Assembly (NCBI GenBank): GCA_017506865.1
Contig: JAFCMP010000223.1
Coordinates: forward strand, 1,984,001 to 2,048,000
Reading direction: 5' to 3'
Source: Tribonema minus
Taxonomy: Eukaryota > Sar > Xanthophyceae > Tribonematales > Tribonemataceae
Length of the DNA stretch: 64,000 nt
The notes beneath the pieces were generated by a model that had not been told where the DNA came from, did no database searches, and worked only from the letters and a program-made list of their open reading frames with translations. Positions 35,996-48,099 of this stretch are shown here, piece by piece. Position 1 is the first letter of the stretch. Each line of letters opens with the position of its first letter. The position numbers and the translations under genes are program-made.

Positions 35996-36967
35996 CACAA
36001 CTCTACTTAAAAGTTGAACTTGTTGTTGTGCGTGCACGGTGTGTGTGTGTGAAAGGAATATTCGAATCCAGACCCCCTGCTGTGATGCTGCATCAACCGA
36101 TCCACACGCTGAGAGAGGACCGGGGCTGCAAAAGTGCAAAATAATAGAAATATTACTGTCCATGGCCAACTGCGTTGAAGTACTGCCCGATGCATTGCAC
36201 ATAGTACGTGACGTTGCAAAGTCACACTGTCAGGCAGCGCTGACGTCTATTGAAGATGGGCTCCCATTTCCTGTTTCGTATGTGCAAACTACAGCAGGCT
36301 GAGCCATGGCAAGCGGCCCACGTCGCCGTTGCTGCCAATGCCGGCGCTGCCGCTAGTAGCTGTCTGCGTCCCAGCCGTCTGACGCGCTGCCCCGCAGGAT
36401 TAGTGCTTCCTCAGCGCCGTCAACTGCTACAGGGCCCCCGTACTGCGCGTTCATCGGCCGCAGCTGCAGATCTGCTGCCGCTGCCGCCGGCACTGTGGTC
36501 AATTTGCGCTGCAGCAGTGTCACTGCTGTGGGGTTCTGAGAGTCTGCGACGCATTTAGAGAGCGCAACGGCGACTGCCCAGTGGCTTTTTGGCGTCCATG
36601 ATCGTCTACCTCGGGTCCCCCGCTGCAGCAGGCGGCCTCTCGGCATTTGCGATGCCACTGCTGCTGAAGTTGTCAGTTTTGGCTGGCGAGGATCCGCGGC
36701 GCTCGCCGCTCTGCGTGAGGTCACTTGCGCAGCAGCCGATGCTGTACGCCGGCAAAGCAGCAGCTGCTGCTGCCACCGTGACCGCTGCCGCTGTTTCTGC
36801 CGCATCTTGTGGCAGTCTCGTGGCTCTGGTCGGACGTTGTCCGAGTCGCCACAGCCCTGCAGTGCGCGTGCACGGCGCCGCTGCATGCCTCCATATGGCT
36901 GCTCGTCACGCAGTGCTCATTAGCTCGACTTGGAGGACCTCATCGCCAGCGGCGCTGGGGCGCGCGC

Positions 36968-37155
36968 CTCAAGCTCTCCTCGAGGTTTATTTGATGCGCG
37001 GCACGCGCAGACTAATGATGTCGATCACGCTGCCCGCAGCTTCGCAGACGAGGCCAGGCCACGGCGATACCAGAGAAGACTCTTGGAGGGCCCTGACCGA
37101 GCCACCTGGTTGTCCTAAGCGTCGGCGCTCGTGTGTGAGGCACCAAGACTCAAAG
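36968..37155 (+). repeat. 190-bp direct repeat, copy 2
   Basis: Partner of 35805-35995, differing by small indels and scattered substitutions. The 970 bp between the copies is GC-rich with no recognised gene. The pair could be a segmental duplication or the flanks of an unrecognised element. Confidence 0.85.
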
Positions 37156-37730
37156 TCGAATACAACTCCTACTCGTGGAACACAGAGTCCAGCACACGGC
37201 GCGCGCCCCTGGTGATGCTCATGCAAAAGCAAAGTGAACGTTGGGACATTGTGATTGCCACTGAGTGCTGCACCAGCTAGATCAGGGCGCTGCAGGTTAG
37301 CGCAGCACTTTGCGGGCACCATTGCGTCCTGCGTGTTCCTACATTGAGCTGGCGATCCTTGGACCATCTGCATCAAGCAAAGGGAAAAAAGACGTTGGTT
37401 GGAGGACTTGCAGAAACCAGACACCTGTCTCACTTGGTGACGACGACCGCTGATACGTGCAAGGGCAAGCATCATCTAGACGGTGACTTTACGGGATTGC
37501 ACTGGGGAGACTTGCAGGCGTGCACGACGCGGGGCCCTCGGAGGCGGGTTGACACACTTGTGCTTGTTCTTCGCTGTTTTGGTGTTGTGCCGCGCACATC
37601 ACCGCTCTGTGTGGTGATAGCACGCAGCTCTCGCATAAATTGTGTGACCTGAGCACCGACAAACCTTCAGGAGGACTGCGTCGCAGCTTTTGAACGTACA
37701 GTAGCTGTTCGGGCAACACCCCGGTAATAC

Positions 37731-38090
37731 CATGATCGACTTCAGTGGTATGGATGTTGCGAATCAAGTCAAACAGCTTATTGCAGACTTGCGCAGCAAC
37801 AGCGACAACGCCCCATGGAAAGCTGATGAGCGCCTCTCCATTCAGCTGGTGCTGAGCGGATCATCACCAGGTGTGACGCAACACATGTGAGCATTGACGA
37901 ACTTGCTGCGATTCTGGTGAAGGCATCCCGCACAGAAGATACCGCCATCCAAGCATCTGCCAAGTTCTGTGGTGCCCACTTTTCCACATTGCTTGAGGAC
38001 ATCAACAAGGCGATTGGCTTGCAGCTGCCGGGCGCAGGTGCCAGCGGTCGTGGTGACTTCTCTGCTGGCAATGGCGACCTGGCGCAATGA
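37731..38090 (+). CDS. Possible small hypothetical protein (model unresolved)
   Basis: ATG at 37731 opens IDFSGMDVANQVKQLIAD and continues as KADERLSIQLVLSG before a stop near 37888. A second frame overlapping it runs to TGA at about 38088 and reads VSIDELAAILVKASRTED, then KFCGAHFSTLLEDINKA and a Gly/Ala-rich end. Both look like protein, and the second probably follows the first by a splice or a frame change I could not place. Unrecognised. Confidence 0.3.
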
Positions 38091-40251
38091 CAGGATCTGC
38101 AGGTAAATAGCGTTTGCCTGGCAGTGTTTGGTCGCATCCTTTTCTAGCGATGCAGAATGCACGGTGTGCACAGGATAGCATACTGGGTACGATGATATGT
38201 AGTTGACAATTCGAAGGCTGGCTGTTTGGAGTGAAGTTGAGGCTGCGTTTCAGAGCATGCAGAGGCAGTTAATTTCCACTGGCACATTGGCGTCATGGCC
38301 CATGTTGTCTGGACTTGAAGCGCAGAGGCTCAAATTCCAGCCTGGGTACATGGCCTTGTGTCTCTTTCCCCTCGTTGAGGCTAGAGCCTGACTGTTTATC
38401 CCGAATTGCGCGTTGAGCCGCCATTTGGTCAGTGCAATCCTACGCCGTCCACAAGGTATTGACACATCGATAATAATGTTTTGTCATTTTCTTCGAATCA
38501 GTCCTACGTCATTGTCATCACTTACCACACATTTGCATTTTGTTCGTCATGAAGTACCATCATTGTCGATAAACTCTGAGCAAAGTCGCAAACGCTGTAG
38601 ATGCGGCCCCTCAGACACATAGACAAAGCGGTTCCGACCCTGCACAATTGCATGCAGGCATTGCGGACCTGAAATTTTATAGGCTATATATACTTCAAAG
38701 TGCTTCTTTTGCGGTTTTTGCGTCACAAGTGGACATGCGCTAGTAGGAGTGCCGACTATCGCAGCCTTACGCACATTTTATACTTCTATGTGGTTCTGTG
38801 CACCAACAGCCCGCAGGGGACGACAAGACATTGCTGCAGCGCATGGACCATTTACTGAAATGACAGGACTGCTGCGAGCTGGTTATGGGTATCCCTTGTG
38901 GGCGGTTACACAGCACGTGGCTGATCCACTTGGGCGAATGTGGAGGCACACGCGGGGACGTGAAGTGCACCGTGACGGACTGTGCAAGGTGGAGGTGAGA
39001 CCTTCTCAAATGTAGGCTGATGGGGGTTTCGTGTAGCTGTTGTTGTGTTGCGGAGGTCATGCACATGATGTGTGTAGCTTGCGCTAACACCTACGGTTTG
39101 AGTCTGTCAGTAGCCTTTCTCACAACAGGGTTTAACTAGTGGTGAAAAACGATATACTTTAAAGTTTTTTTATTACTTTTCAAACATACAGTGACGGCTA
39201 TAAGAGCCGTCTGGTGGTGCCCTGGGCTTTACCGCTCGTACATTGTATCCACTACCACTCGCTGCTCCACGAGCGGTGCACAAGCGAATACGTGTGCCAC
39301 AACCATGAGAAGCAACCTCCAGGTGAAAAACCATGCGCACGGCACCGCAACCGGAGCTGCTGGTTAGACTAGTTGCTTTGGCTTAATTCAAAGCCACCTC
39401 CAAATCCTCAAACTCTAACCCTACTTACTGACTTCATGACCTAGTATTAGGGCTAAGATAGCCTAGGGTTTGAAGGACGATATGAGTATGGACTTAATGT
39501 ACGAACGGTGGGGCTGGCGGGACGGACCCGCTCATCGTAGCCCCCCCCTGTATGCAACAGCGCCACCTGTGTGTAACAGGATAGAGGTACATGCATTCCA
39601 TGCCTGATACGCCATCACATTAAGGTGGCTCGTACGTGGTGCTTCGCTTGTTTTGGATAGCGCTAGTAATGCTGCGTGACACCTGTTGCAGCGGACATGT
39701 GAACGAAGCCCTGACGTACGTTACAATCGCAACGTGGCTTTGCACCTGTACTCGTCACATTCAGATACTGGCTTGTACTTGATGCTGACGGAGGTGGTCC
39801 CCTCTCAACTGAAATGCGCATGCATGTTGGCTGTACATGAATTCACCATGAGGTGAGGCTGCCTTTTTGTCAATGACCTCCCCACTTTATAGAGCGTCGA
39901 ATTGCATGACATGCTGCTTTCGTCACTAATGTGCCCCATTGTCTGGAAATGTATTGGACGCTTGTTGGAGGAGCAGGGCAATGCAAGCACGTGTCGCGCA
40001 ATCTCAGGGGAGGGAGCAACAGGGCAATGAATCGCATGAACGAGCGCGGGCCATCAAGCAATGTGTAAGTTGTAATGGCATCGCAAGACCTGATACAGAA
40101 CCTGCAGTTGTTGACGAATGATTGGTGTGCTCGAAGTACGTTCATCTTAACCAATTTATATGCTGATGGGACAGTACAAAGATGGCACTGCTGACCCAAT
40201 CGGATGATGAAGTACATGGGCATCATCTCAGCAACAGCTTCAGAAACTGTT

Positions 40252-40395
40252 GTTGCCCAGAGCTCTCTCTAAATTGCAGCACATTGGTTACAAGCAGGTT
40301 TTTCATTTTTTCAGGACTCTTGTTTGCCCTGGGTTCGCTCTAAATTGCAGCAAAGTGGTTACTAGCAGGTCTTTTCTCATTTAGGACATCTTGTG
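40252..40395 (+). repeat. Tandem repeat, two units of about 70 bp
   Basis: Each unit has TCTAAATTGCAGCA, TGGTTAC-AGCAGGT, a T-rich stretch and AGGAC. The copies are imperfect and there is no coding potential. Confidence 0.75.
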
Positions 40396-41144
40396 GAGTG
40401 CCGAGTGGGCACTCAATATGTACAACAGAAACGTGTTGACGTAGAAGCAATGTTTCGTTTGTGGAGTTGAGGTTTATGATCACATATGTGACGACACATC
40501 CAGGAGGCTTGTGCCATTTCCCAGCAATCCCGTTATGCCATGTACTTCAGCGCCAGCTATGGGAACATTGCAACTGATGTGTCACTCTGACGCCCTCTTG
40601 AGCAGGCAATCGTGGGGTATGTTAATGAATCATCGCTGCCACCTAGCCAGTCAATGCCGCAAGACAATACTTTGAGACCATCCAGCAAATCACAGGGTGC
40701 CGTCAGGTGCTGGTGGTCGCATGTGACCTGATCAATAGCTGCGTTGCGCGCATTGCAGCCTCAGCAATAACATGTTTTCAAAATCAGCCCTGATGCAATC
40801 ACCAACCTTTGAATTGAACTCTGGATCTTTGAATCTTCAACTTCTGTGGGATGTACCGTTCATTTGTCGGCGGGCGTCAACGGTCGCGAGCGAGCGCAAG
40901 CGAGCGCGCGCCTTGCGCACGCCTTCTACTTCGTGCGAGGCCTAGGGGATGGTGTTTAAAGTTCAAGTATGTTTGTCCTAAAAAAAAAGTTGAAGCTCGA
41001 AACGAAACACGGCGAGGCGAGGCGCATGTCGGCGACAGTGGCAGCAGCAGTAACAGCAGCCGCAGCGTGTAGCAGTAGCGCTTAATCGGCCGTCGCATCA
41101 GAGCAGCAAGGTCGCAAGCGAAGAGGTGCAAACAGTGGCTGGTA

Positions 41145-41594
41145 GTGTCCACCGCAATAGAGCAGCGTGAGAGCAACGGGCTTGCTGTTGACCGTGCTGG
41201 GCGGCCTATGCGAGAGACAACAGCGCAACGTGAGCAACGGTCTGCTGTTGACCGTGCTACTAGTAGGCGGTCTGTGCGAGAAACACCAGAGCAACGTGAG
41301 CAACGTCTCGCTGCGCGTCGTGCTAGGCAGTCTGATGCTCGTGCGCGAGAGACACCACAGCAACGTGAGCAGCGACTTGTTGCAGATGGTGCCAGGGTGG
41401 CTGCTCGTAGAGTGAACAATGCTTTTTTGGACCAACGCGCACATTCATTGCAACGTGCCCTTCCACCCGAGGTGCGTCCTCCAGAACTACGCCTCGAACT
41501 TGGAGCGTGTGCTCCAGTACATCACGGCCAAGCGAGACACAGGATTCGCCCCCAACAAAAACGCTGCCAAGCGCGTGCGTGGCAACGTGTTTGA
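41145..41594 (+). CDS. ORF with RETxxQREQR amino-acid repeats, probably transposon-derived
   Basis: About four repeats of roughly 20 residues carry the core RET-x-x-QREQRL-x-x-x-RA (ETTAQREQR, ETPEQREQRLAARRARQ, ETPQQREQRLV), encoded by 60-69 bp tandem DNA units. Arg/Glu-rich repeats like this are common in the N-terminal parts of transposon-borne proteins such as Helitron-like helicase ORFs, a resemblance from memory only. After the repeats the best protein-like reading moves to another frame (VLQNYASNLERVLQYITAK) ending at 41601. The source is probably a decayed element fragment. Confidence 0.35.
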   Translation: MSTAIEQRESNGLAVDRAGRPMRETTAQREQRSAVDRATSRRSVRETPEQREQRLAARRARQSDARARETPQQREQRLVADGARVAARRVNNAFLDQRAHSLQRALPPEVRPPELRLELGACAPVHHGQARHRIRPQQKRCQARAWQRV

Positions 41595-42351
41595 GGGCTG
41601 AGGCGTTCTTCATGTCAGCCCCGTTGCACGGCTGTCACGTGGCTTTGCACCACACTCACTGGCAGTAGCCCTGCCAACCAGCCGCAGCCTGTTGCGTGCC
41701 CTGCTGCATGGGCGTCGACCCACTACACCTGCAGCATTTCTGCATATCTGTTGCGTTCCGCATGAATGTATGCTGTTACACACGGTCTGCGGTCCCCCTC
41801 TCTCTTTCGTGTCACCCATCACCTTGCTGCGCCGTACCTGTGCAGTCATGTTCTGCGTCATCGTTGCATGAACATCCGCATGCGTGCATGTCTGCCTCTT
41901 TGTGCTTTGCGTCGACTCGCCGTACCCAGCTCGGTGGTATGCTCACAACCCACTATGATGCACCGCCTCAAACCCTGCTTGATTGACCGTAGGTTATGCC
42001 CACTCATCTACACCCCGCATTCACCATGGCTTGCCCTACTTAGGGTTTCATGATGTGACGCCCGACGTCGTAGATCATTCCCTTGTTGTATGTGTTGAGC
42101 ACGCACCAAGATCGCAGCTGCTCTCTTGGTAGCACGCCCATTTCTGATGGCTCTTGATACAACATGTCCAGTTCTCCTGCCTGACTATGTACATACTGCT
42201 GAGGTTATGTGCAGCACTTTCTATTTGTGTTGCAATGATGAAATCACTGTGCCGCCAGTTCAGGTGCAGACTGTACGCATGCAGCTCACTCTGTAACAAA
42301 GGTTCCATTTTTAAACGTGCCAGCCCTTGCTGCGCCCGTGCTGCAATGCAG

Positions 42352-45300
42352 CTGAAAGAGTTCTGCGCTGGCTATGTGCACACCCTGGTGGGCAGCGGCG
42401 ACAATGCGAAGGACGACGGCGGTGGCAAGATGTCGGCAGACGAGTCTCGTGGCACTGGGGTAAGCGCTGTGAATTGAGAAGCTGAAGTATTACATACGGC
42501 CAATGTATCATAGAAGTAGTGAAGCACGTGCGTGTTGTGCTCACGATGTTGTCCGGGGACTTCAGTCCTAGACGCCGGAAACGAGGACATGCGGTGAGCT
42601 GAGAACATCAACCAGTCGCTTGCACTGTCTTCAAACAGGAGTTGCCTCCCCAACACAGCACCGGTTTTAGCTATGCGTTTAGGCTCATGCAGCAACCCTG
42701 CTATAGGTTCACTGCTGTCGACATTCAGTTGGTAGGTGCAACCCTGGTGTACGCGTGCACGTATGCCACACATATTTTGTGCCTGTGTGCAACCGTCCCC
42801 AAGAATGTACTTCAAGTGACTCTGTATGTACTTCAAGTGACACTTGAAGTATATCAAACAGCTGCCTCATCATGCAGGTCTGTAGCAGAGTAGAAGGCTG
42901 GTTCAGGCTGCGTTGTAACGAATGGCAAATGGCTGCAGGCCAAGATCATGCTGCAAGCACGCAGGCAACACAATGAAAATTCTGATTTTGCAAAAGCATG
43001 CATGCACGCGCTTCAGCATGGCGTTACTTGATTGATGTCACATGGCAAAATCATTGACAAAATTGTGTTTTCCTCATGCACTCACTGCACAGGCACTCTA
43101 TGTTTTCTGGACGCAGGGAGTGGCAGATCCTGATGGGCATCGCAAGCCAGCAGCAAGGTAAGCAGTTTAAGCTACACCTATGAGTAAAAACTAGACGAGG
43201 CTGACTGATGTTCACGCTGATGGCAACAGTGTCAATGAAGCAGTTCTGGACTGCTGAGGCAATCCTGCATGCTTTAGAGAAAGAGCAATAGACCGTGTGC
43301 ATTTGACCATACATGTGAGATATGGCAATGGGCAGTGTCCTCTCTGAAGCTGCTCTACATGTTGCCTTTGTGGGTGCAGTCCACAGCATCACATGCTGAC
43401 TGCAACCCGGTAGTTTGCATGCACAGGTGTTGCTGTGGTAGCATTTCAATGCCGTTCTCCTTTTTGTGAGCAAGGGCACTCATGCGCATTCCCACATGGC
43501 AATAATGTCATGGTGACGGCGATTGGATGATGTAGATGCATGGTGGTACACGTGCTGGTTGATAAACAGACTATCCATGTACAAGTTATAAACAGAAGTT
43601 GTGAAATTCAATGTCTCCATCATCGGTTGACTCGTGGCCAGTGACCGCAGCAGTGGCGCTACGGTTATTGGTGCAAGGCATTCAATTTGACAGCTCACAA
43701 CACCTTTTCACCTAGAGCTCAAATCTTTCAATTCATTTCCATTAGAGTGCAAGACAGGGCGTGTACTGTGCTTCATGGTTGTCAAGTGACACTGGATTCG
43801 CCAAGCTCTACAGCTGCAGCTGCACAGATGCTTGATCGCATTGTGGGAGATTTGCCAGGTGCATGAGCCAGAATCACTGAAATCGCACAAATGACCAACC
43901 AAGTCTGGCTCTGGGGTAGGCCACTTAATTCTTGCTGGCTGCTGAAGGGTATTTGCCACCACTGATGAGCCTTGAGGCCGCACGTACAGCCGTACATTGT
44001 TTCAATCCTCCTTCGTGAAGATGCAGTTATCAGTCCCCATCACCAGTCCATGAGCGCACACACATTGTCAGGTTGCCTCCATGCATCTCAAATGCTGTTC
44101 CTCACCTCTGATGTCCCCATGCAATGCAGCCTTCCACACGTTGACACGCCCAAGAAGATTAATACCAGCAGCGGCGCAGGTGGTGGCAGCAGCAGCGCTG
44201 CACCAACGAGCTCAAGAGGCCGTAAGATCAAACTGCGCGCACAGTCGTCCGTGAGCGCTCCTGCTACACCACCGCCACGGCAGATGCGCAATGCAGGCAG
44301 TAGTACAAAGTCATGGCGGTCTCCGGCCCTAACCCCGTCAGCGCAGCCTGTGCGCGCACAACTGGACTGTAGCTGCGAGTGGACGCTGGCCTGCCACAGG
44401 GTGATGAGGACGCCGCGCCTGGCAGCCCTAGCAGTGAGGTCGATGCAGCGTCTGCCAGCGCAGCGGAGGCACCTGATCCCGAGTCGGATCTACGGCTGTG
44501 CATGGTGAGTGGCGCACCAGCTGCGGTGCTGGAACGCATGCTGCGTGTGACGAAGGGTGAGCACTTCCACTTCCACACCCTGGCATCGGTCGTACAGCAG
44601 CTGATGGACTTGGCGGTGGCAGATGACGATCGCAAGCCACTGCGCAACGCCCTCTGCGAGGTGGTGGAGAACGTTGAGAACCTAGGGTACGACAGCTACA
44701 CAAACTTTCGTGACCACTGTAAACAGCGGCTTGGCGCATCGGCGGTCTCTACAGATGGCAAGCAAGCTGCAATGAAGTGCCTGGACACCCGGTTGACCGA
44801 AGCGGAGAACAGCGACGGAGAGTTGCAAGGCCACACCAAGCGCACATGCCAGTCCTGCAAGGGCGCCACTTGCGTGCTGTGCGGCGAGAAGTGCTTGCCA
44901 CTTGCGCGGCCTGTGTTCGGATGCAGTGGATGCAACGAAGCCATTCAGTGGGTGAAGAACACCATCTTTTACCAGTCACTGGATGGCCGCCACAGCTGGT
45001 GCGTCAGATGCTACAATCATCAAATCACTGCGCAGGTGGTGACAGCGGAGAGCGGTGCTTCTGATGCAGCAATCGCGGCCGGTGCTGAGGGTCTGCTGGG
45101 GTCGCCGATGGTGGTCGGGGCTCCAGAGGCTACAGCATTGAGCGAGGCGGCTAGTCCTGCGGCGCCAGCTGCGGCGACTGCATCGGCAACTGCAACACCC
45201 ACGCGCGTCATGCGAAGGCGCCAGTCCAGTGAAGCTGCCAGCAGGGACAGCACGCCGTCCAGCGCACCGCAGGAAGCCTGCAAGACATGGAAGAAGTGCC

Positions 45301-48087
45301 TCGTAAAGTGCAAGATCGAGTTGGAAACTCCGTCCAACTGGATCCAGTGCTCCACTGTGACATGCCGAGAATGGGCGCATTATCACTGCGCTGGCGTAAA
45401 TGCAGGCGCCAACACGGCGTCTGCAAGCTACACGTGCCCAAACTGTGCCCTGGCTGCAATGCGCAACAGCACGGTGGCACCTGCTGCCGCCGCAGGTGGA
45501 GAGGGCCCCGCAGCGCCGCCAACGCCTGCTGATGCACCCGCGCATGCAGTACCACCGGACCAGCATGGCCCCATCGCCCAGCATGCACCCCAGCTTGTGG
45601 AGGAGTCAGCTCTGATGCCAGTGCCAGCCCAGCAGTGGCAGCATCCCTACTACTCCGTGCAGCACCTACAGCGTGGGGATCTCGCTTCCTTCATCAAGTA
45701 GCGAGTGGACGACAGGCTGCAGGAGCTGAAAATGGAGCAGCCGGCAGGCTACAGCATCTTTGCTGTAGTGCCCGTCAACGAGACGGTCAGCTTTGATGTG
45801 CCGGCGATCGTTCGTCAGAGGTGCGCGGCCAGCAGTGCTGATCAGGTGCCGCTGCCTGAGACCATCCCGTCCACCAACAAGTGCATCTGCATTTACCAGG
45901 TGCAGGAGGGTCAGGCAGTGCTATTGATGGTGCTGTACTGCCATGAGTACGGCAAAGACGCGCCAGCTTGCAACGCTGGCCGCGTGTACATGTCGTATCT
46001 GGACACAGTGGCGCTGGCGAAGCCTGCGGAAGCCCGCACCACCATCTACCAAGAGGTGGTTGCGGCCTACATGGACTGGGTGCGGCGCAGGGGCTTCAGC
46101 TTCATGCACCTGTGGAGCTGGCCCCCTGCCAAGGGGGACGAGTACATACTCGTGGGCCACCCTCTGTGTCAGGGCACACTGCCGCAGCCGGCGTTGCTGC
46201 AGTGGTACCGCAAGTTGTTGGCCCGCTGCAAGGACGAGCTCGGACTCGTCGCGGACGTCACCAACGCGTATGACCAGTACTACGTGGAGAGCATCCATGG
46301 TCAAGCGGAGGACGCAGTGAAGAGGAAGCGCTCCGCAGTGGCGCCCCCCGCCATCGGCAAGCTGGTGATGCCGTTGTTTGACGGCGACTTCCTGGTCAAG
46401 GCTGTGCAACGCGACAGTGCGCAGTCGGCGGGGGGCAGCAGCGCCGCCGCGCATGTGGCGGCTGCGCGGGACCTGGTGGCAATCTGCGGGGACATGCAGA
46501 AGGAGGGCCCAAATTTGCTGGTTGTCCGGCTTGCAGCCCCTTCCGCAACGCTCCGCAAGGACGCGTGGAATCAGAGCGCCAAGGCGGCTGAGCCGTGGAT
46601 GGAGCCTCTGCAGCTGACGGACCCGGATGTGCCGTGCTCGTGCGAGGTGTTCAGCACGAGGGACACCTTCAAGGAGACGTGCATGCTGCAGCAGCTGCAG
46701 TTCACGTCGCCCACCTTCGCCAAGCACGCCACCGGGTCGCTGATCTTCGTTCAGCTGCACCCGGAGTCGCAGGCGCTGAACCTGAAGTGCGCATACTGCA
46801 ATGCTGTCGTCACCATTATTACTGCAACGATGCTCGGTGAACGCCCCGTTCCATGTAAGTCCTGAGACATTGGTTGAATACTGGTGCTGCATCGTTGCGT
46901 GCTTCATGTCTATGTGTAGTAATATAGTAGTCCATCATTTTGTGTTAATCAAGCCCTGCATGTTTCCAAAGGTCACCTTAAGACTAAAGCATGTTGGGTA
47001 TTGAAACTTCAAATGTATTATGCTAGAACCTGACGGAGTAGTTCAATCGTCTGCTGACCTGTTCGTCTTCGTACTGCCCCCCTGTCCCCTTTCGTCCCCA
47101 TGCCCTCACCATGCTATGTACTTTTTATTAATTCTCGCTCAGGGCGCGAAAAAGCCCAGATGATTGGCATCTAGCTGTACGGAATCTACATGTCGTATGA
47201 CAGTCTGAAAGTGTCGTAATAACAACCACTCAAACGCCGCCGCTGCCAAATGGCATCCCGGGATCCTCCCCTACGTCTTCCTCCATGTGCCGCCCCCCCT
47301 GTGTACCTGTTATGTGTCGTAGAATTGCATAATCAGATCAGTTCTCTTTTCACAATTTGTAGTACGTCAAAGGTATGTTACAAGTGTATGTGCAGCTCTG
47401 GTCTCGCAGTCCCCTCGCTGTGGATTGCAGAAACATGCAAGTGTGTTGATCATTTGGTGATTACATGCCAATGTGTTGATCATTTCGTTGTTGTATAACT
47501 GCTGCCTTGGGTGCGGTTCATGCACATTGAGCTCAACGCCTCAGTCAACTTACTGTTGTGCTCGCCATCTGAGGAAACCCCCTCGCTCTCTGTGGAGAGC
47601 AGACACATGAACACGGTGGCAGTACGGTAGTTTATCTACGCTTGAAACTCACAGCAATCTCAATGCATACATGTGCGCAAAACTGATGGCAACCTGTACA
47701 TTGCTCTTCCGTGATGCGCAGCTGTGCCGGAAATGCTGCAAGGGCAAATTTGGTAGCAGGTGCTCGAAGGACAGCGAGCACGAATTGTCAGTGCCATTCG
47801 CCTACGGGCTTTGCCGCAGCTCCGCTGAGCTCAAGGCAGCAGCTGATGAGACAAAGGCGGGGCGCGAGCAACAGCTGCAGCTAAGGCAGCAGGCGGGCGT
47901 GCGGGCGGCAGAGCTCGTACCACAAGCGCAGGGTGTGCAGGAACCGTTGGGCGGCGCCACTGCTGCAGCTGGTGGGGCCGCCTCTGCCAACAACTCACCA
48001 GAGGCAGCGATCGGCAAGCGCCATGCGGCAGAGACGTCGGACGCGCCCCCTGCTCAGTTCCCCCGGCTGTCGGGGAGCACACCCTGA
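42352..48087 (+). CDS. p300/CBP-type (KAT11) histone acetyltransferase, interrupted by one in-frame TAG
   Basis: Exons 42352-42459, 43093-43157, 44130-44250 and 44373-46854 join in phase. A ZZ-type exon (47722-48087, QLCRKCCKG...SEHEL) probably ends the gene, but the join to it is unresolved and a small exon may be missing. Order: Ser/Gly-rich region; CBP-like RING/PHD cysteines (CVLCGEKC, GCSGCNEA, WCVRCYNH; then CSTVTCREWAHYHCAG, YTCPNC); KAT11 catalytic domain from about 45705 with RVYMSYLDTV, YQEVVAAYMDWVRRRGF, HLWSWPPAKGDEYI and LLQWYRKLL. The Trp (about 46115) and Tyr (about 46205) matching human p300/CBP catalytic residues are present. The family acetylates histone H3/H4 and other nuclear proteins using acetyl-CoA. 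A TAG at 45699-45701 splits an otherwise open frame just before the catalytic domain. The 5' end is not found; exons before 42352 are likely. Confidence 0.8.
43655..43741 (+). repeat. Dispersed repeat, copy 2
   Basis: Related to 13684-13770 over about 85 bp in the same orientation. It lies in the intron between acetyltransferase exons 43093-43157 and 44130-44250. Confidence 0.6.
45699..45701 (+). other. In-frame TAG between PHD and KAT11 domains
   Basis: Context ...LASFIK-TAG-RVDDRLQEL... Both sides are in the same frame and match the conserved pre-HAT segment of plant and animal p300/CBP enzymes, where the interrupted position is usually Glu or Gln. No intron with reasonable splice sites and size removes it. 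It could be a nonsense change, a sequence error or recoding. Confidence 0.85.
47117..47301 (-). mobile_element. 5'-truncated 185-bp copy of the RLE retrotransposon, inverted
   Basis: Reverse complement of 53967-54149, including the last about 65 bp of coding sequence (GAGTGGTTGT... downstream of the TGA) and the entire 3' UTR. Divergence is only a few percent. It lies between acetyltransferase exons 44373-46854 and 47722-48087. With the full element it forms an inverted pair that mimics terminal inverted repeats around 47117-54149. Confidence 0.88.
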
Positions 48088-48099
48088 GCGCTGCAGTGG

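Larger units (their letters stand above)
33311..42351. other. 9-kb gene-poor, repeat-rich interval
   Basis: Between UTP6 and the first mapped exon of the acetyltransferase gene I find only short repeats, low-complexity frames and two weak coding candidates (37731-38090 and 41145-41594). The 34.8-36.9 kb part is rich in GCC/GCT repeats, which open long spurious frames on both strands. No tRNA, rRNA or transposase was recognised. Confidence 0.5.

Noticed and set aside
34860-36886. Several 100-200 residue frames on both strands
   Set aside because: They are driven by GCC/GCT/CTG-rich composition; no domain, splice structure or start context supports them.
39190-39300. Structured RNA gene
   Set aside because: Two local inverted repeats (GACGGC...GCCGTC and ACCGCTCG...CGAGCGGT) are present, but they fit no tRNA, snRNA or other known RNA.
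45921-46907. 328-residue open frame on the minus strand
   Set aside because: It lies exactly antisense to the KAT11 domain and its residues (Arg/Leu/His-rich) carry no family pattern; it is a GC-rich shadow frame.
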